From NCBI RefSeq assembly GCF_020379485.1, contig NC_063450.1:24962137-25026136 (forward strand): DNA of 64,000 bases. Reading direction: 5' to 3'. Below are positions 51,280 to 61,696 of the stretch, piece after piece. The translations under genes and the position numbers were made by a program. The stretch comes from Brassica napus (Eukaryota > Streptophyta > Magnoliopsida > Brassicales > Brassicaceae). The notes beneath the pieces are model-generated. The model saw only the letters and a list, made by a program, of their open reading frames with translations. It had not been told where the DNA came from and made no database searches. Within the stretch, counting starts at the first letter, position 1, and every line of letters starts with the position of its first letter.

Positions 51280-52073
51280 ATGCCAATCAATCTCAATATT
51301 ACCGTCAGGACGATCTTCCTCCTCCTCGCCGCCTCATGCCAAAGCGCGGCAGGGTTGAGGCCTTCTCTCAGTGAACCCTGCATGGTGACAGATTTTCCGG
51401 CATTATGCAGAGGCACCATTAATGGTCAAACGAATGTAAACGCAGCCACGGATGTGGCAATAAGAGAGCTAATGAAGCGGACGAGGCATGCCAGAGATAT
51501 CGCCAAGAAAGAGCTGAAAGTGCTTGACGGAGGAGTCGCGACTTGTTTGTCCAACTTCAATAGCGCGTTTGATAATTTGGACAAGGCAATTAAGAACGTT
51601 AAGGAAAATGATGGTTTTAGCCTCAACATTAACCTTAGCGCTGCGTTAACTGGCTACGATACACTACAAGAAAACACAGTTTTAGCAAGGAAATTTAACG
51701 AGGAAAACTATTCCTCGTGAAATTACGATGACTTAACGATGAAATTGCGAGGAAATAAAGTTTCGTCGTAATGGCCTTGTAAAATACCGAGTAAAGCTTT
51801 TCCTCGTAAAATCGTCGTAAGTTAACGTGGTTTTTCCGAGAAAAATGTGTTTCGTCGCAAATTCGTCGTAATTTTAGCATGATTTTTACGAGGAAATAAC
51901 TTACGAGGAAAGAACGAGAAATCCACCAACTTAACACGTTTTTTTTGCCACCAACCTAATTTTTCGTCGTAAATTCCTAGCAAAATTCAACTACCAGATT
52001 CGAAAATTTTCTATATATATGGAGGTTTGAACATAATTTTAAGCACACCAACAAGAAAAAAAAAGTGAAAAAA

Positions 52074-55000
52074 ATGTCGGGCTTGGGAAATATTTTCGAG
52101 TTGCGGAGGTGGATGTATATGCATAGAGATGCTAACGGGAGAGTGACGAAAGAATATCTTGCTGGGTTGGAGCGTTTTATGCATCAAGCAGATTCTACAC
52201 CGCTCGCCCAAGAAAGCGGTAAAATATTCTGTCCTTGTAGGAAATGTAACAATTCAAAGTTGGCAAATCGTGAAAATGTTTGGAAGCATTTAGTAAATAG
52301 AGGTTTCACGCCAAATTATTATATCTGGTTTCAACATGGAGAAGGTTATAGTTATGATCAGAATGAAGCTAGTAGTAGTAATAACAACTTTCAAGAAGAA
52401 CCGGTTGATCATCAATTGCATAATGCACATAGTTACCATCAGGAGGATCAGCCGATGGTAGATTATGATAGGGTTCATGATATGGTAACTGATGCATTCG
52501 TAGCTCATGATGATGAAGATGAAGAACCTAACATAGATTCAAAAAAGTTTTATGAAATGTTAGATGCGGCAAATCAACCACTTTACAGTGGTTGTAGAGA
52601 AGGTCTCTCTAAATTGTCATTGGCTGCTAGAATGATGAATATTAAAACTGATCACAATCTACCTGAAAGTTGCATGAACGAATGGGCAGATTTATTTAAA
52701 GAGTATTTGCCGGAAGACAATGAGTCTGCTGATTCTTATTATGAGATTCAGAAACTGGTTTATAGTCTTGGGTTGCCTTCGGAGATGATAGATGTTTGCA
52801 TCGACAACTGCATGATCTACTGGGGAGATGATGAGAAGTTGGAAGAATGTCGATTCTGCAAGAAACCACGATTCAAGCCGCAAGGAAGGGGACGTAATAG
52901 GGTACCGTACCAAAGGATGTGGTACCTACCAATTACAGATAGATTGAAAAGATTGTACCAATCGGAGCAGACTGCTGGAAAGATGAGGTGGCATGCCGAG
53001 CATACTCAGACGGATGGTGAGATGACTCATCCATCAGATGCAAGAGCCTGGAAACATTTTAACAAAGTACATCCGAATTTCGCTAGCAATAGCCGGAATG
53101 TGTACCTCGGATTATGCACAGATGGATTTAGTCCATTTGGAATGTCAGGGAGACAATATTCATTGTGGCCTGTCTTTCTTACGCCATACAACCTGCCACC
53201 GGAGATGTGCATGCAACGGGAGTTTTTATTCTTGACCATATTAATACCCGGTCCGAAGCATCCAAAAAGGTCACTTGATGTTTTCCTACAACCACTGATA
53301 AAAGAGTTGAAGGATTTGTGGTCAACAGGGGTGAGGACGTATGACTGCTCAACGAAGAAGAATTTTACGATGCGAGCTATGCTTTTGTGGACCATAAGTG
53401 ACTTTCCTGCCTATGGGATGTTGTCTGGATGGACTACACATGGGAGATTAGCTTGTCCATATTGTAATGGAACGACAGATGCATTTCAACTGAAGAATGG
53501 TAGAAAGACAAGTTGGTTCGATTGTCACCGTCGATTTCTTCCAGTTGGCCATCCGTACCGAAGAAACAAGAATTTGTTTAGGCACAAAAAGGTTGTGAGA
53601 GACACTCCTCCTCCATATCTAACTGGAGAACAAATTGAAGCGCAAATCGACTACTACGGAGCTAACGAAACAGTTCGCTGGGGTGGTAATTGGCATGTCC
53701 CTCGTAATATGCCTGATTCTTACGGTGTTCATCACAACTGGCACAAGAAGAGTATATTTTGGGAGTTACCATATTGGAAGGATCTCCTTCTGCGCCACAA
53801 CCTTGATGTGATGCATATAGAGAAGAATTTCTTTGAGAACATCATGAATACAATATTGAATGTCCCAGGGAAGACAAAAGACAACATAAAATCGAGGTTG
53901 GACTTGCCGGATATTTGCTCAAGAAGTGAGTTACATATAAAAAGCAATGGCCAAGTTCCCGTTCCAATTTTTAGATTGTCTTCAGAAAAAAAGTCGGTTT
54001 TGTTCAATTGGGTGGCATCAGAAGTGAAGTTCCCTGATGGGTATGTTTCAAATCTTTCAAGATGTGTTGAAAAGGGTCAAAAGTTCTCCGGGATGAAGAG
54101 TCATGATTGTCATGTCTTTATGCAACGACTTCTGCCATTTGCATTTGCGGAGCTACTTCCAACAAACGTACATGAAGCACTTGCAGGTAGTTTACAATAG
54201 GACAATAATATTAAATTGGTTTAGTTTACAATAATAGTATTTGACTAACAATGTGTTTAATTGTTTTTGGAATAGGCATTGGAGCATTTTTCAGGGATTT
54301 GAGCACACGCACTCTTAAAGAAGAAGTCGTAGAACAGCTTCAGGAGAACATTCCTATCTTATTGTGCAACTTGGAGAAGATATTTCCTCCAGGCTTTTTT
54401 GACGTGATGGAGCATCTAGCTATCCACCTCCCATATGAGGCATTGCTTCGTGGACCGGTACATTACGGATGGATGTATCAGTACGAGCGAGCCATGAAAT
54501 ATTTGAAGGGAAAAGCAAAGAACCTCGCCAAAGTTGAAGGTTCTATAATTGCTGGAAGTTTGACAGAAGAAGTTTCTCACTTCACATCGTACTACTTTGC
54601 GTCAAAAGTACGTACACGAAGAAGAGCTCCAAGAAGATATGATGATGGTGGCGTTGCGCCCACATATGCAGTTGTTGGTGTTCCAGAAATCTTTAGCCAG
54701 ATTGGACGACTTGGTGGGAAATCAAAACAGGTTTGGTGGTCGAGTGAAGAAGACGCTCATAGTGCACACACCTATATTCTACTCAATTGCGAGGATCCAT
54801 TGATGCGTTATTTTGAAAGGTAACTTAAATTGAGTATACATTATATAATTGAGAGAGATTAATTCATGTAAAATGTGAATTTACAGCATGTTTGTTTCAC
54901 AAGTCGAAGAAACATTTCCTGGTATATCCACAAGTGACGTAGACAAAAGAAAAGATCAACACTTTGTTAAGTGGTTGAAGAATCAGGTATTAATCAAATA

Positions 55001-55735
55001 CTTTTAAAATTTTCATACATGAATGATTTGTATTTCAACGTTCTTTTTATTTTTAAATAGGTTGATTATGACGACGATGCAGATTATCCTAAGTGGTTAC
55101 ACGAAGTAATTCAATCTCCACTTGTAAAGGTCACCACATCACAGATGTATTTCACACGAGGCTATACTTTTCACACATATGAGTATGGTAAACAGCGGGC
55201 AACCAGTAACTATGGAATTTGTGTGAAAGGAGAAACAGATTTCTACGGAATCTTGACGGAGATTATTGAAGTCGAATTCCCAGGGATATTGAAGCTAAAA
55301 TGCGTCCTCTTCAAGTGTGAATGGTTCGACCCCGTCGTCAATAGAGGTGTTCGGTTGAACAAATTCGGTGTAGTAGATGTCAACGGTGGCCGGAGGTACA
55401 ACAAATTCGAGCCCTTCATCTTAGCTTCACAAGCAGACCAAGTTAGCTTCCTTCCATACCCACGGATGAGAGAGTCGGGTATAAATTGGTTAGCCGTGAT
55501 CAAAGTTACACCTCGAGGACGAATCATCGTAGGAGAAGAACCACCATTGCAAGAAGAACAAATAAATGAAGTTCATGAACCTGAACAAGAAATTGATGAC
55601 ATCCTTCTCATTGATCCGCATAATCACGAGTATGAAGATCTTACCGAAGATCCCACGGAGGAAGCTGTTGAAGACGAGTTTCATGTAAATGATGATGTTT
55701 CAAGTGATGACGAGAATGTCGATGAATCCGATTAA
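52074..55735 (+). CDS. TNP2-type CACTA transposase (intact copy)
   Basis: Four exons: 52074-54186, 54276-54819, 54887-54986 and 55061-55735. Total 3432 nt, 1143 aa. The Transpos_assoc domain (about 5-80) has CPCRKCNNSKLANRENVWKH. The Transposase_21 core spans roughly 270-610 and includes SDFPAYGMLSGWTTHGRLAC, CPYCNGTTDAF, SWFDCHRRFLP and LDVMHIEKNFFENIM. DUF4218 follows, with GMKSHDCHVFMQRLLPFAF (about 675) and PVHYGWMYQYERAMKYLKG. DUF4216 (about 975-1045) has VNRGVRLNKFGVVDVNGGRR. The tail is acidic (SSDDENVDESD). I start at 52074 because the GTG nine bases upstream is not a likely plant start. A TATA box lies at 52012-52019. The protein cuts the element at its CACTA ends. No stop or frameshift is seen. 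Confidence 0.95.
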
Positions 55736-57081
55736 TGTATTTCATATTTGTATGAGTTTGATTTATTATATATAATTAAAGATAATGGGAGTTTATTTAT
55801 AAATAAGATATCGACATTAATTATAAGTAAAGGAATTGTGTTTTTATAATTTTCGGTTTGGATTAGAATGAATTGCTTGAGGTTAAAGGATAGAAGTGTT
55901 TGATATATGAAGTAGAAGATAAAGAAGATGTGGTTTGGGATTTGGGGTTTCGTTTTAGGGGTTTAGAGACAGTCGTCGTACTTTCCACGTTATCTCACGG
56001 GAATTTTACGACGATTTATAATACATTACCTCGCATATTCCACGGTAACAGTAAACGTCGTAAGAGCCTCGTTAACTTACGTGGACTAAGAGACGATTTA
56101 TAATTAAAAAAGCGGACCTCGCTTATTCCACGTAAGACTAAAACGTCGTAAGAGCCTCGTTAACTTACGTGGAATGAGCGAGGTTAGCTTTTTTATTTTA
56201 CTTTTCGTCGTTAATTCGTCGGTAAATATAAACCCTAAACTAAAATGAAACCCAAATCCCTAAACCCCAAATGTGCAAACCCTAAAACTCCCCATCCTAC
56301 TTCATATAAACTAAAAAAAAATTAATTTTCAATTTTATATAAACTTAAAAAAAAAAGAGAAGAAAGATATTGGAAACACATATGACGAGATACGTAAGTG
56401 TAGCCCACATAAATCTACATCATTTGTATTCAAATATCTTCTTCTCTTTTTTTTATGTTTTTAAACCTTTCATATATGATTTGTAGAGTGTGTTTGATTT
56501 GTTGTGTGATATGTCAAATTCAAAATTTGTAAAATTGTTTTCCAACGTATTAAACCTTTCAAATTCAAAAAAATATATATATTGAAGTTAAAGGGTTAGA
56601 AATATATGAAGTATAAGATAAGAAATATAAGGAAGATATGGTTTGAGGTTTGGAGATAAGAAAGATAGGGTTTGAGGTTTGGGGTTTAAAATTTTAGGGG
56701 TTAGCAAAAAAAGCCTCGCTATTTGCACGTAAAATCGATGATAAAAACAAAAATCGTCGCAAGAACGACGTTAAATAAAACACGGGCCTCTGTATATCCT
56801 CGTTAATTTGCTTGGGCCTTGCGACGAAACAAAAGACGGGCCCACGTAAAATCGATGATAAAACAAAAATCGTCGCAAGAACGACGTTAAATAAAAGACG
56901 GGCTCTGTATATCCTCGTTAATTTGCTTGGGCCTTGCGACAAAACGAAAGACGGGCCTCTGTCTTTCCTCGTTATTTTGCGACGAATTATCGACGAACAC
57001 TAATCCTATATATAGGCGAAACCGCAGTCCTCTTCATTTCCTCTCTAATTCCTCTCTACAGCCTCTCCATTTCCTCTCAAC
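55736..57081 (+). promoter_or_regulatory. CACTA-2 spacer with internal TIR-like motif blocks and second-gene promoter
   Basis: CGTCGTAAGAGCCTCGTTAAC-like blocks occur at 55970-56220. CGTCGCAAGAACGACG-like blocks occur at 56705-57000, where an approximately 110-bp unit is duplicated (about 56722-56830 and 56840-56960). A TATA box, CTATATATAGG, lies at 57007-57017, 65 bp before the ATG. No protein-coding sequence is supported here. Confidence 0.7.
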
Positions 57082-59004
57082 ATGGTAACTCTCTTTCCTC
57101 TCTAAGTAGTTTAGGGAATTTAGATTAGGTGGTTAGTTTAGGGAATTTAGTTTACGAAATTAGTTTACAAAATTTAGGTTTCCTCATTTTATTAATTACG
57201 TAGTTAATACTGTTCATAATTTTTTATTTACTCTTGACTTTAATTTAGAAATTTAAATTTTGCAGACTATTCGTAGGCACCAGCGTAGTGCTCACTACTC
57301 GCAGATGTTCGGTCCACCGGGTAGTCGGTTAGACCCGTCTTCACTTCCCGGTTCTTCTTCAGCTCCTGGTTCTTCGGGTCAGCAGGAGACCGTCCCCGAG
57401 ACTCAATCTTCTCAGAGAGTCTCGCCTTCTTCTACGGCATCGCCATCAGTTCCTCATGTGCCTCCTCCGGTAGCTCCTCCTCCGATGCCAGCTCCTCATG
57501 TGCCTCCTCAGATGCCCGCCCATCAGGTTCATGCTGATTTGATGGTGCCAGCGAGTTGTCCTTACTCTCAGTACACTGTTGAGGACATTCTCGGTTTGCC
57601 AGGCAGAGAAGGCTTACCGATCATAGACCCCGACCGACCTGAAGGAACTCTTTGGTATGTATGTTACATTTATTTTTTAAAATTCATTTGTGACTTTAAT
57701 AAATATTTAAAACTTTGAATTTGTTTTTTTTTTCCAGGTTTGGGGTTGATAACTGCCTTGCAACAGAAGTAACCGAGACGATTAAAGGTTACTTCTCCAT
57801 GGCACATCCCAACTGGAAATCCACTCCGATCTACATCAGAAGGACGTGGTTCAAGATTTACGCTGTAAGTTTTTACAATTTATTCCTGATTTATATTTTT
57901 TTAAATTTTATTTTTCTAAACTAATTATTAATGTTTTTTTTTGCAGCAAAAATTTAATTGGTCCATGGGGGTCACTGAGAAGGTGCGGAAAGAGTTTATC
58001 GACAAGGCGAAGAAACGTTTGTTGGACACGGTCTCCAACTGGAAGGGTGACTGGATCGTGAAGGGCTATGAGCGGGGCAAACCCTCAACCATCACCACGG
58101 ACGTGTGGGATGGCCTCATCCGTTACTGGAGGGATCCTGATGCCATGAGAGTCGCCCAGTCTTGCTCCGCCTCCCGTAACTCGGTAGATGAGCATGGCCA
58201 CAGGGCGATGCAACATAGTACGGGCCAAAAACCACACGCCCGCGTCCGTTTGGAAATGGTACGTAATTTAAATATTTAACTTTTTGATTTTTAATATATA
58301 TATATATATATATATAATAAAAACTTTCTTAACTATTTTTAGGCCAAGGAGTTGGGACGTTTACCGACTCTTATGGAACTTTTCGATCGGACCCACAAAA
58401 ACAAGGCGGGCGCATTTGTAGATGAGAGGTCTGAGAAGATCTACAATGATGTGGCAGCTCGTATTGACGAGCGTGAGACCCAGCTGGCGCAGGAGTCCGC
58501 CGACGGATTACCCGTCGTCTTATCCACAATAGAAGTGGATAGAATTTACGAGGAGGTAAATTTTATATAAATTTTTTATTAATTCCATTTTACTTTAAAA
58601 TTTAAATTTTAATATATATTTTATTGTTTTTTAAGGTCGCTCCTAAGAAAAAGGGACGTGTGTTGGGGATTGGTTCCGTCAACGATGTTCCGAGAGCGAC
58701 TTCCTCTTATGGCCAGAGACGGGATGATGAAGTCTCTCAGCTGCGCGACGTGTTGGAGACGACACAACATCAGCTGTCGTCGACACAAAACGAGTTGGCC
58801 TCGACAAAATCGTCGTTCACAGCTCGTATGACTGGTCTCGAGAACTTCTTGGACGTCATAGCGGCCACAAATCCGGAATGGGAGGCCATGTTCAGGACCA
58901 TGAGACAACAAAACCCCATTCCAGGCGAGACATCCGTGCAAGTCAACGAGGAAGATCTCTCGAGAAGGAGCGAGGAATTCTACGACGCGGCAATGCAGCA
59001 TTAG
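57082..59004 (+). CDS. Transposase_24-type (Ptta/En/Spm) protein, second gene of CACTA-2
   Basis: Six exons: 57082-57084 (ATG only), 57266-57654, 57738-57864, 57947-58258, 58343-58555 and 58636-59004. Total 1413 nt, 470 aa. The product starts [21 protein letters not shown] Ser/Pro-rich linker and [20 protein letters not shown] follow. The conserved domain covers [42 protein letters not shown] and [13 protein letters not shown], then [13 protein letters not shown]. The C-terminus is a coiled-coil-like region with repeated [13 protein letters not shown]. This is the plant-transposase accessory family, the position of TNPA-like proteins that bind subterminal motifs. All junctions keep frame. The first in-frame ATG in exon 2 would lose the conserved start. 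Confidence 0.9.
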
Positions 59005-59174
59005 TTTTTTTTTTGTTATTGTATTTTAAAATTCAAAACTTATTTATATATTATATAATTTCATTTTAATTCGGCCAAAAAAATTTTTTCTATTCGATTT
59101 AATTTCAATTAAAATTTTATTAATAAATTAAATAAATATAATTTTTATTTATAAATTCAGTAAATAGAAAACAA

Positions 59175-59616
59175 AGTAATTTCGTCGCTAATTCCCGATG
59201 TATTAACGAGGAAAATTAATGACGAAATATCGAGGAACAATTATCGAGGATTTTATGTGGATTTAGTTACGATTCTATTACGACGAATTGTTTTCGTGTT
59301 TCTTACGTTTTTATTACGACGAATTTATTTAGAGGTTTTTGCGTGTCTTTTACGACGAATCATTTACGAGTTTCTTACGAGGAAGCACAACGACCGCGTT
59401 ACGTGGAAACCCCACGTGGTCTTTACGATGAAAACTTAATTCTTCTTTACGAGGAAAATATAACCTCGCTAATTAACGAGGAAATGGCGACGAATCTTCT
59501 CTTACGACAATCATATAACGACGAAACGCCTTTTATCGCCATTTCCTCGTAAGCCTTCTTTTCCGAGGAAATAACGACGATTTTGGCCGTCGTTAAATTT
59601 GTGTTTTCTTGTAGTG
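59175..59616. repeat. CACTA-2 right subterminal motif region
   Basis: Dense direct and inverted copies of TTACGACGAAT, CGAGGAAA and TTTACGAGG-type strings. The left counterpart is at 51690-51980. The vocabulary is the same as in CACTA-1, so each element's protein should recognise the other's ends. Confidence 0.85.
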
Positions 59617-59735
59617 ATACTTGCAGCGAGGCAATGAAGGGAAGTAAGGAAATTAACGTTGTTTATAAATCAGCTGGTGTTTTGTACAAAATGGCTGATA
59701 ATTGCTTGGCGCTTTCTACCCTCGTTAAGCTTTAA

Positions 59736-61376
59736 TTTGTAAAGGATAAATGTGGATTCCGGGTAAAGAAAAAACATCTTGATTATATGGGTCTATTTTT
59801 TTGTTCTAAGTCTTCTACAATTTGGACTAATTTCCTAGTAAAAAATGAAAGGAAAAAACAGAGGAAGAAGATCTTTTGTGTGTATGTAGATGGAAAATGT
59901 TTGGACATCAGGTTCTAACTCAAACATATATGTCATCATGACATCAGTAAGAATATAGCAGTGTGATATAAAATGATGGTACCATACCGCTGAATGGTTA
60001 TAAGTTGTACCACGGTACCAATCAATACCTTGCGTAAAATATTAACTCTCAAAACTGCAGTGTTGAATCAATTGTTGAAGACAGCTTAAGCTAGGACTGT
60101 TATTTTGACGCGGACCAAGCGGGCTGAACCGAACTGATCCGATTTTTTTTGTTTTTAATTTAAGTTCGGTTACGAGTTCGATAACATTATGTGTGAACCG
60201 AACTGTCCAAACCGAACTAATCAAACGAACCGAATGCACGTGTCTAGCTTACACATTTGAGAGTATTAGCGTTAGGCTAAATATCCGTAAATTTAAATTT
60301 GATCCGTTATTTGCTTCGATTTAGTCCAAAAATCCAGATATCTATAATTCTCTGAAACAAAATAAATATTAATATGCAATATATATAAAAAGAGACAAAT
60401 TACAAATACTTATATTTTAGGAAATATATATTCACTCCTATCCGTTATATGCATATATATATATACATGTATTAAAAGATATAAATTATATAATTATTTT
60501 ATTTTTATGTTAGTTTTAAAGTTTTGAATTAAATTAATTATTTAGTTACTAGTGTTTTAAAATAAACAAATTTTATTTCTAGTAAGATATTAATATTTTT
60601 TTCTATTTAAAAAATTTAAATTTTATTTGTATAGATTAAATCAGATACTCAATCAAAAATATAAATTATCAGGACACCTAATATCTGAATAATTTCAGAT
60701 CAAATCTGATCGAAAAATTGATAATCCGAAAGAAACAGAATGAGTAGAATAACTCTAAAAATTTGGATATTATTATTAGCTCCCTGCCCACCCTAGAGTG
60801 TACTGAGGAGTCAAGAAGATGAAACAGTGGAAACAAACAAACCTGCGTGTAAAAGAGGATGAAACAATAAACGAAGGAGACGTTGCTCTCCTATTGGTCT
60901 TGACCTAAAAGTAGTACAAGTCGACACATGATAAATATGTCCAATCTTCCACCTGGAATCTCCGCCACATTCTCTTCTAGTTTATCTGTCTCCATATATA
61001 TATTCTTCTTTCCGCGAAGGGTCGTCGTAGTATCAAAATGAGACACGGATAGATAAATGGTCAATAGACTTTTGTCTGAAAAATCTTGTTCGTCCATTTC
61101 AGTGGCTCTGCTGCTTCATTTGCTAAGATGCCACATTATTAGATCGACGAATGGTCCAAGTTTATGTCAGACACACAATTGTAGTCTGCTACACAACACA
61201 ATATTTTAAGTCTTTTTTTTTATCTAAAGTCGCACACATTTTAAGAGTTTGAATACAATAGCAATAGCTCTCCCCACTCTTCCTTGCTTTGGCTCTCGAA
61301 TGTGACTAACTATACAGAGAGCATTTAAAATAAATGGCTTTAGAGTACGATTCTTTGAATGAAAACGCGAAGAAGT
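59736..61376. other. Intergenic between PMEI and the right copia element
   Basis: PMEI 3' flank, then sequence rich in AACCGAACY strings (60110-60240) and AT-rich DNA to 60780. Short open frames at 60042-60239 and 60891-61097 have no recognisable features. No supported gene is seen. Confidence 0.55.
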
Positions 61377-61689
61377 TGTTAATCTTTTACCAACCGCTTG
61401 TGTTACACAATGATCACAGTGTGTTACACACGAGTTCGAGAGAAAGAATAAGATAGACGTTTCAGGCTTATAAAATTTTCTGAAAATACTTTTTGTATTA
61501 TTGAGATTCGGTGTTGTGTTTACAACAAATGATTGATCTTTATATAGAGATCGAATCAGTACAAGTATAAGAGACACAACTCTTTATACTAAAGGACACA
61601 ACATGAAGAGTTACAACTCTTTGTGTAATAACATAAATAACTAACTTATGTAAATGTATTAAGGAGAGATTAGATTATGTAGTTTAACA
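61377..61689 (-). repeat. 3' LTR of the right copia element (about 313 bp)
   Basis: Read on the minus strand it begins TGTTAAACTAC directly after the polypurine tract and is judged to end ATTAACA at 61377, giving 6-bp terminal inverted repeats TGTTAA/TTAACA. A TATA motif, CTATATAAAG, at about 61543-61552 fits a U3 promoter. The inner border is firm. The outer border rests on the terminal symmetry only. Confidence 0.7.
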
Positions 61690-61696
61690 CTCCTCC

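Larger units (their letters stand above)
51662..59616 (+). mobile_element. CACTA-2: CACTA (En/Spm) transposon, 7.96 kb, both genes open
   Basis: Terminal repeats CACTACAAGAAAACACA (51662) and its complement (ending 59616) sit between perfect ATA duplications (51659-51661 and 59617-59619). Two genes in the same orientation have complete frames with consistent GT-AG introns: a TNP2-type transposase of 1143 aa and a Transposase_24-type protein of 470 aa. Subterminal motif regions lie at 51690-51980 and 59175-59600. The perfect duplication, intact genes and intact host frame on both sides argue for recent insertion. Confidence 0.96.
51280..59735 (+). pseudogene. Pectin methylesterase/invertase inhibitor gene split by CACTA-2
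   Basis: Part 1 (51280-51661) starts with a signal peptide (TIFLLLAASCQSAAG), then SEPCMVTDFPALC with the first conserved Cys pair, GGVATCLSNF with the third Cys, and a break after the codons for GYD. Part 2 (59620-59735) continues in frame as TCSEAMKG, with the fourth conserved Cys, and ends ALSTLVKL-stop. Without the transposon and one ATA the two parts sum to 498 nt, 165 aa, a normal length for this intronless family. Members bind and inhibit pectin methylesterase or invertase in the apoplast. The insert now truncates the protein after 18 transposon-encoded residues. Probably the At1g23350 counterpart (from memory). No other lesion is seen. Confidence 0.93.

Noticed and set aside
52065..52073. 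GTG at 52065 as the start of the CACTA-2 transposase
   Set aside because: Plant nuclear genes start at ATG; the ATG at 52074 aligns with the start of the CACTA-1 copy.
60891..61097. 68-codon minus-strand frame between PMEI and the right copia element
   Set aside because: No domain, no splice-linked neighbour exon and no promoter that I can place.
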